A stretch of 5,609 bases of DNA, taken from the NCBI GenBank assembly GCA_937905855.1, contig CALCWU010000041.1, positions 1 through 5,609 on the forward strand, read 5' to 3'. Positions 1-4,981 of the stretch are shown here, piece after piece. The position numbers and the translations under genes were made by a program. How positions within the stretch are numbered: the stretch's first letter is position 1; every line of letters begins with the position of its first letter. Source of the DNA: an uncultured Mollicutes bacterium. Its GTDB lineage: Bacteria; Bacillota_I; Bacilli_A; Acholeplasmatales; Anaeroplasmataceae. The notes under the pieces are model-generated. The model was given only the letters and a program-made list of their open reading frames with translations. It searched no databases and was not told the origin of the DNA.

Positions 1-447
1 TATATTTGAACGATCATTAACTAGTTCTACTATTAATTCTTTAATATCATTAGTATAAGAACTAACCTTTTTAAATGTATCATTTAAAGCTTTAAATGCT
101 GCATATATATGAATGCAATTTTCATCCATACAGCTACATTTACCTTTAACATTTCCATCATTATAGCTTATTTCTACCTTATCATTATAATTATCAAATA
201 AAGTAAATGTATTTGATTTTGAATCATAGATCATATTCATAAAATAAATATCTTGAATTAATTCATTTTCCAATTTTTCGTTTTCATAATTTTCATCAAG
301 AATATATTTTAAAAAATTGTTATCTACTACTTCAATCATAAAATCAACAATCGTTTTTTCATTAATACCATCAAACGTGATTTTAATTTGATTTTTATCA
401 ATAGATTTAATTAATCCGAAGCCAAACGTGTTATGATATCCAATCAT
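1..447 (-). CDS. SWIM zinc-finger protein, N-terminal part (gene runs off the left edge)
   Basis: This is an open frame of 149 codons that continues beyond the window, so only the N-terminus is visible. The start is well fixed: an in-frame TAA directly precedes the ATG, and GTAGGTG lies 6 bases upstream. Residues 4-33 (YHNTFGFGLIKSIDKNQI and on) resemble the small Tudor/CarD-like beta-barrel seen in some helicases. Residues 91-121 have the SWIM pattern: beta strands, then CSC at 104-106, C111 and H113, followed by a helix. The four-residue gap between the second and third ligand is shorter than usual. SWIM domains bind DNA or protein and in Firmicutes often precede an SNF2-type helicase; that continuation is a guess. 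My hand count gives about 22% GC, against about 34% in 120 bases of greA. It follows yqeK-rsfS by 42 bases with no terminator, so it may be co-transcribed. Confidence 0.72.
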   Translation of the reverse strand, partial: MIGYHNTFGFGLIKSIDKNQIKITFDGINEKTIVDFMIEVVDNNFLKYILDENYENEKLENELIQDIYFMNMIYDSKSNTFTLFDNYNDKVEISYNDGNVKGKCSCMDENCIHIYAAFKALNDTFKKVSSYTNDIKELIVELVNDRSNI

Positions 448-453
448 TTACTG

Positions 454-460
454 CACCTAC
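454..460 (-). promoter_or_regulatory. Shine-Dalgarno site of the SWIM gene
   Basis: GTAGGTG on the minus strand ends 6 bases before the ATG at 447-445. Together with the TAA immediately before that ATG, it fixes the start of the partial SWIM gene. The 42-base gap to the preceding gene shows neither a terminator hairpin nor a convincing promoter. Confidence 0.6.
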
Positions 461-489
461 CAACAACCTAATTTAAATAACAAATAAAA

Positions 490-1407
490 CTATAATTCAA
501 CTCTTGGCATTTCCATATAAAGCTTTTCAAGTGAATAATGTTCTCTTTCCTCACGAGTAAAAATATGAATTATTATATCCTTACAATCCATTAAAACCCA
601 TGATGAGCCTTTTCCCTCGATTGCACGTAGATTAATACCAAGTGCTTCATAATCTTCTTTAATATAGGTTGCAAGAGCATCAGCTTGACGTGGAGAATCA
701 ATTGTTACGATAAACATATAATCAAATAGTGGTGAAACACCCTTCATATCATAGCATATTACATCATAGCCCTTAACCTTATCGATATTATCTTTAATCT
801 TTTTAAGCATTTCCATTTTCATTTCTACCTCATATATTTTTAAAATTTCATATTGGTCCTTATTTGGCATTATTTTTTTATTTTCAAGCATATTTATAAT
901 ACATTTAGTAGAATACCAAATAGCACTATCAATACCAATATTTAATAAAACATCACGACATAAAACACATGACCTATATTCTCTTGTTTCTTCAGTGTAA
1001 TCACTAATAACTATTATTTTATCAAGCATAGTCATTTTTGGCTTACCATAAACATGACATTTTATTGCTTCATAAATTTCTTTGTCCTTAATTACAAGCT
1101 CATAGCAAGCTTTAGCTGAAGCATAAGCATGAAATAGTGGTGTTGTTTTCTTACACTCATCTACTAAAGTCTGATCAGCAATATAATTAGCCATTTCCTC
1201 TTCTGTTTCATATTTATAATAGTCATGCATTAAGCCAGCAATTTCCGCCTTAAGTTCATTTACATTATATCTTTTTGCAAGCATTATTGCCATTTTAGCA
1301 ACACCATAAATATGAGCAAGTCTATTTTCATGACCACTATTTTGATATTTTTTTGTTACAAGCTCATAAGCCCTATTTCTGGCCTCCAATAAGAGACTCT
1401 CTTGCAT
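490..1407 (-). CDS. yqeK-rsfS: YqeK-RsfS fusion: HD-domain Ap4A hydrolase joined to ribosome silencing factor
   Basis: One uninterrupted 305-residue frame holds two proteins that are normally separate. Residues 1 to about 190 are YqeK, an HD-superfamily metal-dependent hydrolase that splits Ap4A symmetrically to ADP in Bacillus. The metal-ligand set is present: H32, H61-D62 in LMHDYYK, H93 in LFHAYAS, H118 in CHVYGKP and D136 in VISDYTEE. Residues from about 196 to 305 are a full RsfS/DUF143 domain, which binds ribosomal protein L14 and blocks 50S-30S joining; GVSPLFDYMFIV, EGKGSSWVLMD and the DIIIHIFTREEREHYSLEKLY block (277-297) are typical. The ATG at 1407-1405 has GAGG only 3 bases upstream; a GTG at 1416 with a weak GGA is the alternative. 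It overlaps the end of yqeH by 35 bases. The usual nadD neighbour is missing. Both domain calls are firm; whether the cell makes only the fusion is open. Confidence 0.9.
   Translation of the reverse strand: MQESLLLEARNRAYELVTKKYQNSGHENRLAHIYGVAKMAIMLAKRYNVNELKAEIAGLMHDYYKYETEEEMANYIADQTLVDECKKTTPLFHAYASAKACYELVIKDKEIYEAIKCHVYGKPKMTMLDKIIVISDYTEETREYRSCVLCRDVLLNIGIDSAIWYSTKCIINMLENKKIMPNKDQYEILKIYEVEMKMEMLKKIKDNIDKVKGYDVICYDMKGVSPLFDYMFIVTIDSPRQADALATYIKEDYEALGINLRAIEGKGSSWVLMDCKDIIIHIFTREEREHYSLEKLYMEMPRVEL
820..831 (-). promoter_or_regulatory. Possible internal ribosome binding site and start for stand-alone RsfS
   Basis: At the YqeK/RsfS boundary the minus strand reads GAGGTAGAAATG: GAGG 5 bases before an in-frame ATG (residue 196 of the fusion), with further in-frame ATGs at 816-814 and 810-808. 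A start here gives an RsfS of about 106-110 residues beginning about 25 residues before the DMKG motif, as in stand-alone RsfS proteins. It could be a working internal start or a relic of two once-separate genes. The codons also simply encode Glu-Val-Glu-Met, so chance is not excluded. Confidence 0.4.
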
Positions 1408-2476
1408 ATACCTCACTCTTTTCCAAATATAATACTCTAATTTTTACATTTCCGCTTAAAGAGACAAAGCCGATTCCCGGAAAGCAAATATCATATTTTA
1501 AATTTTTTAATTCAAAATCCTTAGATTTAAATTTAATATTAATAGCCTCATCCTTGGTTGGGGGATTTAATACATCACCTAAATGCTTGTCTAGCATATT
1601 TTGAACATTTTCTGTTTTAGTTCTATGAATATATAATGTATTTGCAGCATAAATAGTAGCGTTTGTATCGCCATCCAAAATACTTATTCCTCCAAGTCCA
1701 GCAAGTAAAATAGTATTTCCACTTCTTAATTGATAGCTTTTTGGCTTTATTTCTGTTTTTGGTAAAATCTTTAAATATGATTTAGGTAATAATGATTCTA
1801 ATACATTTGCGTCATTTATTAAGCCTGGTGTATCAATAAAAGCTTTGTTATCCTCAAAAAAAGGAATATTAATCTCATCAAGAGTTGTACCTGGAATTAC
1901 ACTAGTAGCTATTACATCACTAGTCATAGCTGTAAATCTCTTTAATAAAGAATTAATTAGTGATGATTTCCCAACATTTGCACAGCCTAAAAAATAAACA
2001 TCTCTACCATTGCGTGCTAGATCAATAGTATTCATTAAATCATCTAGAAAATATCCTTTAGTTGAAGAAACCAAATGAATAGCTAATACCTTAAAAAATT
2101 TCTTTTCGCACATCTTTGATAATTTTTCAACCATTGCTTTAGGATTAGTAGAATGAGGAAAAACATCATACTTATTTCCTACTAAAATAACATCCTTATT
2201 TCTTAATTTATCAATTACGCTTGGAATAAAAGTACTAGATAAATCAAGCAAATCAACAACATATATTATAAGACCATTTTTTTTAAGTACATTATCGATA
2301 ACTGACTCATAATTTTCTTTACTAGCAACTATCTTAGGTAATTCATTATAATGCTTTAATCTAAAGCAACGCTTACAATAGGGCTTAGATTCATCAATTA
2401 TATTAACATAGCCCATTGCATCTTCATTAGTGTTTTGTAAAATAGCTCCACAGCCCTTACATCTAATTGTTCTCAT
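1373..2476 (-). CDS. yqeH: YqeH, circularly permuted GTPase for 30S ribosome assembly
   Basis: This 367-residue GTPase is needed for 30S subunit maturation in Bacillus. An N-terminal zinc finger is intact (C6, C9, C34, C37; CKGC and CKRC). The GTPase motifs come in the permuted order G4-G5-G1-G2-G3: NKYD at 101-104, SSTKG at 137-141, the P-loop GCANVGKSS at 164-172, PGTT at 195-198 and DTPG at 215-218. The C-terminal third is the RNA/protein-binding region usual for the family, and the length is normal. The start is certain: AAGGAG lies 8 bases before the ATG, and the ATG overlaps the yqeG stop as TAATG, which implies translational coupling. The 3' end overlaps the start of yqeK-rsfS. Order yqeG-yqeH is conserved across Firmicutes. 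Confidence 0.96.
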   Translation of the reverse strand: MRTIRCKGCGAILQNTNEDAMGYVNIIDESKPYCKRCFRLKHYNELPKIVASKENYESVIDNVLKKNGLIIYVVDLLDLSSTFIPSVIDKLRNKDVILVGNKYDVFPHSTNPKAMVEKLSKMCEKKFFKVLAIHLVSSTKGYFLDDLMNTIDLARNGRDVYFLGCANVGKSSLINSLLKRFTAMTSDVIATSVIPGTTLDEINIPFFEDNKAFIDTPGLINDANVLESLLPKSYLKILPKTEIKPKSYQLRSGNTILLAGLGGISILDGDTNATIYAANTLYIHRTKTENVQNMLDKHLGDVLNPPTKDEAINIKFKSKDFELKNLKYDICFPGIGFVSLSGNVKIRVLYLEKSEVYARESLIGGQK

Positions 2477-3030
2477 TAGCTTCTCTCCTTTTGATATAAT
2501 GCCAATCTTTCATCATATAAGTCAGGATATTTTTTTCTAATCCTCTTTAAAATGAAATTTTCTAATTTTCTATTAAATCTTGTTACCCATTTTTCCGTTT
2601 TTGAATCAATAGCTTTAACTAGATAGGTTGTAAGATTAAGACGCCTAGATCCAAATACATCAGTCATTAATTGATCGCCAAATTCAACAACCTCATCAAT
2701 ATTGTATTTTCTACTTGCAATCCTTAAAGCCTTTTTTAAACCAAGCTTTAAGGGCTTTTTAGCAAATTTAACATACTTTAAGCCCAGTAAATTTGCAAAA
2801 TATTCAACACGATTCTTTCTAGAATTAGAAACAATAATTATTTCAAAGCCTAAAGCCTCTACCTCTTCCTTCCATTTATATAAAGCCTCAGTAGGTTTAG
2901 TTTCTTTATAAGAAATTAAGGTATTATCTAAATCTGTTAGAATTAATCTTTTACCATTTGCATATAAATTAGTGTAAGATATGTCGTAAATTGACGAAAC
3001 ATAATAATCTGGTATAAATTTTTTTAGCAT
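2476..3030 (-). CDS. yqeG: YqeG, HAD-superfamily (IIIA) phosphatase
   Basis: This 184-residue protein is a HAD-type phosphatase whose substrate is not established; it is nearly always next to yqeH. Motif I is DLDNT (33-37) with nucleophile D33 and acid D35. Motif II is S68 in IVSNS, motif III is the K91-K92-P93 region, and motif IV is GDQLMTD (118-124). The RFNRKLE segment near 151 and the basic C-terminal tail are also typical. I chose the ATG at 3030-3028 because GAGGTG stands 6 bases upstream and MLKKF is the N-terminus seen in YqeG homologues. The frame stays open to a TTG near 3126, but that stretch lies over sigK. It is the first gene of the operon, and its promoter must lie within or beside sigK; I could not pick one out. 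Confidence 0.95.
   Translation of the reverse strand: MLKKFIPDYYVSSIYDISYTNLYANGKRLILTDLDNTLISYKETKPTEALYKWKEEVEALGFEIIIVSNSRKNRVEYFANLLGLKYVKFAKKPLKLGLKKALRIASRKYNIDEVVEFGDQLMTDVFGSRRLNLTTYLVKAIDSKTEKWVTRFNRKLENFILKRIRKKYPDLYDERLALYQKERS
2991..3018 (+). promoter_or_regulatory. Candidate sigma-A-type promoter for sigK, inside yqeG
   Basis: TTGACG (2991-2996), a 16-base spacer and TATAAA (3013-3018) match five of six bases at each element. Transcription would begin near 3025, about 40 bases before the sigK ATG. A weaker sigma-E-like arrangement overlaps it: ATAT near 2979-2982 and CATAATAA at 3000-3007. Both lie in the first codons of yqeG on the opposite strand. In AT-rich DNA such matches arise by chance, so this is a sequence-based candidate only. 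Confidence 0.45.
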
Positions 3031-3036
3031 TTTAAT

Positions 3037-3042
3037 CACCTC
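3037..3042 (-). promoter_or_regulatory. Shine-Dalgarno site that fixes the yqeG start
   Basis: GAGGTG on the minus strand ends 6 bases before the ATG at 3030-3028. It decides between this start and longer in-frame alternatives inside sigK. It lies in the 34-base gap between the divergent yqeG and sigK, which also carries the sigK ribosome binding site on the other strand. Confidence 0.8.
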
Positions 3043-3064
3043 ATATCTAATTAAAGGAGTTTTT

Positions 3065-3733
3065 ATGTTAAATTTTTTGTTTTTATTACCTTTTTTTGGA
3101 GCCATTAAAAGTGAATCCTTCCCCAAAAAACTAACAGACGAGGAAGAAAAACATTATTTAAATCTAATGAAAAATAATGACAAGGAGGCTAGAAATAAAT
3201 TAATAGAGCATAATCTAAGGCTTGTTGCCCATATAGCCAAAAAATATGAAAATACTCTAGATGATAAGGACGATATCCTCTCAATAGGTATAATTGGCTT
3301 AATTAAGGGTGTTGATACTTATCATTATGATAGCTACAACAAGCTTGCAACATATGCGGCAAGATGTATTGAAAACGAAATATTAATGCATCTTCGTTCC
3401 AATAAAAATAAAAGAAATTATGTCTATTTAGAATCACCAATAGGCTATGATAAAGAAGGTAATGAAATAGAGCTAATTGATTTTATTGAGGATAAAGCCC
3501 CAAATGCTTTAGATAAATTAATTAAAGATAACGAAATGACTGATTTATTTAAAGCTCTAAAGCTTTTATCCAGTAAGGAATTAGAAATTATCAATCTACG
3601 TTATGGATTAAATCATCAAAAGCCATTAACTCAAAAGCAAATAGCCTCAAAGCTAAACATTTCTCGTAGTTACGTTTCAAGAATTGAAAAAAGAGCATTA
3701 ATGAAGCTATATTATTCACTTACCAATAAATAG
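3065..3733 (+). CDS. sigK: Sporulation sigma factor SigK, with hydrophobic pro-sequence
   Basis: This 222-residue sigma-70-family protein is closest, from memory, to Bacillus sigma-K, the late mother-cell factor for spore coat and mother-cell lysis genes. Region 2 is strongly conserved: ARNKLIEHNLRLVAHIAKKY (42-61), DILSIGIIGLIKG (70-82) and KLATYAARCIENEILMHLR (93-111). IGYDKEGNEIELID (126-139) follows, as in SigK. Region 4 is a helix-turn-helix, LTQKQIASKLNISRSYVSRI (188-207), then EKRALMKL. Residues 2-14 (LNFLFLLPFFGAI) are an uncharged hydrophobic stretch like the pro-sequence removed by the membrane protease SpoIVFB. It is about nine residues shorter than in B. subtilis and resembles shorter clostridial ones. 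AAAGGAG, 5 bases before the ATG, fixes the start. It is uninterrupted, so no skin-type element splits it here. SigE is a less likely alternative. Confidence 0.92.
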   Translation: MLNFLFLLPFFGAIKSESFPKKLTDEEEKHYLNLMKNNDKEARNKLIEHNLRLVAHIAKKYENTLDDKDDILSIGIIGLIKGVDTYHYDSYNKLATYAARCIENEILMHLRSNKNKRNYVYLESPIGYDKEGNEIELIDFIEDKAPNALDKLIKDNEMTDLFKALKLLSSKELEIINLRYGLNHQKPLTQKQIASKLNISRSYVSRIEKRALMKLYYSLTNK

Positions 3734-3735
3734 GG

Positions 3736-3764
3736 AAAAAAGACAGGTAAAACCTGTCCTTTTT
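3736..3764. terminator. Bidirectional Rho-independent terminator between sigK and greA
   Basis: A perfect 7-base-pair stem, GACAGGT (3742-3748) and ACCTGTC (3752-3758), encloses an AAA loop. On the plus strand it is followed by C and five Ts (3760-3764), ending sigK. On the minus strand it is followed by six Ts (complement of 3736-3741), ending greA. The greA stop codon, TAA at 3765-3763, lies within the plus-strand T-tract, so one hairpin serves both convergent genes. Confidence 0.9.
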
Positions 3765-4236
3765 ATTCTACAGTAACAATCTTTACTTTTAATTCTTTAC
3801 CAGATTCTGTAGTTACAATACAAGTCTCACCAGCAGAATGACCAATAATAGCTTTTCCAAGTGGAGAGTTATTACTAATTTTGCCTTTAAATGGGTCAGC
3901 TTCAATTGTACCAACGATTTCAAATGAACGACTAATTCCGCTCTCTACATAAAGTACTTCAACTTTTTTACCTGCTGTAACATTAGTTGATGTATCCTTA
4001 GTAATAATCTTATAGTTCTTTAAGATATTTTCGATTTCGTTAATACGATCCTCAATTCTAACTTGTTCTTCCTTTGCTGAAGCATAATCAGCATTTTCAG
4101 ATAAGTCTCCTTGAGCTCTTGCTTCTTTTATTGCTTCAATATTTGCTGGACGATCGACATTCTTTAAATGCTCAAGCTCATCCTTTAAATTTTGTAAACC
4201 ATTTTCAGTTAATTCAAATACTTCCTTATTAATCAT
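3763..4236 (-). CDS. greA: Transcription elongation factor GreA
   Basis: This 157-residue protein has the normal GreA length. It enters the RNA polymerase secondary channel and stimulates cleavage of backtracked RNA so that stalled complexes can resume. The N-terminal coiled coil spans about residues 8-75. Its tip, RAQGDLSENADYASAKEEQ (40-58), keeps the acidic residues D44 and E47 that correspond to the metal-coordinating pair of E. coli GreA. The C-terminal FKBP-like domain (about 83-157) has SPLGKAIIGHSAGE (124-137). The start is certain: a full AGGAGGT lies 6 bases before the ATG. It has its own promoter just upstream and a strong terminator after the stop, so it can be made alone as well as by read-through from the U32-ygjP pair. 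Confidence 0.98.
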   Translation of the reverse strand: MINKEVFELTENGLQNLKDELEHLKNVDRPANIEAIKEARAQGDLSENADYASAKEEQVRIEDRINEIENILKNYKIITKDTSTNVTAGKKVEVLYVESGISRSFEIVGTIEADPFKGKISNNSPLGKAIIGHSAGETCIVTTESGKELKVKIVTVE

Positions 4237-4242
4237 AATAGG

Positions 4243-4249
4243 ACCTCCT
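4243..4249 (-). promoter_or_regulatory. Consensus Shine-Dalgarno site of greA
   Basis: AGGAGGT, a full match to the anti-Shine-Dalgarno core, ends 6 bases before the greA ATG at 4236-4234. It is the strongest ribosome binding site in the window and fixes the start. Confidence 0.85.
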
Positions 4250-4266
4250 AAAAATTCAGCTATTTT

Positions 4267-4295
4267 ATTATACTAATTTTTAACTAAAAAATCAA
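4267..4295 (-). promoter_or_regulatory. Sigma-A-type promoter of greA
   Basis: On the minus strand TTGATT (4295-4290), a 17-base spacer and a perfect TATAAT (4272-4267) precede greA. The predicted transcription start is near 4260, giving a leader of about 25 bases that contains the AGGAGGT site. It sits in the 73-base gap between ygjP and greA; no terminator hairpin for ygjP is visible there, so read-through into greA is likely. Confidence 0.75.
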
Positions 4296-4309
4296 CAATA
4301 AATAATAAA

Positions 4310-4981
4310 TCAATCAAAAAAGTCACTTACTTTTTCTTTCCTTAATATTTTTGATAGCAAAATTGCATCATTAAGCTTAGATTCAAGATAATTATAAAAA
4401 TCTTTATTATGAGATAAATATCTTAAATGCGTAAGCTCATGATAAACAACAAGCTCAATAAGCTTTGGCTCAAGCTTAGCACAAATACCACTAAAGGTAA
4501 TTCTCCCTTTTTTCGGATAACAATTTCCAAAGGCAGACGTCATATATTTATAATTAAATGTAAGTGGTGCTTTTATATCATCCTTAAAATCTATCAATGC
4601 CTTATCAATAATTGGTTTAATATATTTATAAGCCTCATCTATGTAGGCATTTCTTAATAGCATACCTACATATGCCAAATCATCATTTTTAGTATAAATT
4701 ATAATTTTATCTAAAAATAAAACCTTATCATATGAGCTTTTAATAATTTGATAATCATATAGTCTTCCTAAATAGTGAATTTGTTTGCTTTGCTTAATTG
4801 CTTCCTTCAATTTAAGATAATTTCTTTGAAGCATACTCATAATTATTTTTTCATCTACTAAATAAGGCATTGACATATATATTTTATTATTTCTAACCCT
4901 TAGATAAATATTCTTATTACTTCTCTTTATCGAAATATTTACATCAAGCGGCTCATCATTTATAATATATCTTTTTAGCAT
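4310..4981 (-). CDS. YgjP-like zinc metallohydrolase (DUF45 / M48-like fold)
   Basis: This 223-residue protein belongs to the YgjP-like (DUF45) family of soluble, zincin-like putative hydrolases. The zinc site is HELTH at 181-185 with H191 as the likely third ligand (HELTHLRYLSHNKDFY). Before it lies the family block YMTSAFGNCYPKKGRITFS (146-164), the counterpart of the usual K-S-x-W-G-S-C segment. The N-terminal half (about 15-80) is the family's beta-rich region, with no signal peptide or membrane helix. The substrate is uncertain; neither peptidase nor nucleotide-hydrolase activity can be chosen from sequence. The ATG overlaps the end of the U32 gene by 7 bases (ATGCTAA) and has no good Shine-Dalgarno site, so translation is probably coupled. 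It ends in TGA, the only TGA stop in the window. Confidence 0.88.
   Translation of the reverse strand: MLKRYIINDEPLDVNISIKRSNKNIYLRVRNNKIYMSMPYLVDEKIIMSMLQRNYLKLKEAIKQSKQIHYLGRLYDYQIIKSSYDKVLFLDKIIIYTKNDDLAYVGMLLRNAYIDEAYKYIKPIIDKALIDFKDDIKAPLTFNYKYMTSAFGNCYPKKGRITFSGICAKLEPKLIELVVYHELTHLRYLSHNKDFYNYLESKLNDAILLSKILRKEKVSDFFD

Noticed and set aside
448..489. Terminator between yqeK-rsfS and the SWIM gene
   Set aside because: The gap holds a short ATTTAAAT palindrome but no GC stem with a T-tract.
1353..1604. Plus-strand open frame of 83 codons
   Set aside because: It lies antisense to yqeH and the start of yqeK-rsfS, both strongly supported, and its translation resembles no family I know.
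2702..2911. Plus-strand open frame of 69 codons
   Set aside because: It is antisense to the catalytic core of yqeG, has no visible ribosome binding site, and its residues look like a mirror of the coding strand.
3044..3071. TTAACA-N16-TAGATA on the minus strand as a yqeG promoter
   Set aside because: The -10 match is poor, and the predicted start would fall in the Shine-Dalgarno site, leaving no usable leader.
3031..3126. Longer yqeG starting at a TTG near 3126
   Set aside because: The extra 32 residues lie over the sigK start, are absent from YqeG homologues as I know them, and a good GAGGTG site supports the ATG at 3030.
4270..4312. Reading TGA as tryptophan (Mycoplasma code) and extending the ygjP-like protein
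   Set aside because: Extension adds only about ten unrelated residues, tryptophans in these genes use TGG, and the protein already ends at its normal length.
4427..4657. Plus-strand open frame of 76 codons
   Set aside because: It is antisense to the zinc-site region of the ygjP-like gene and has no recognisable features.
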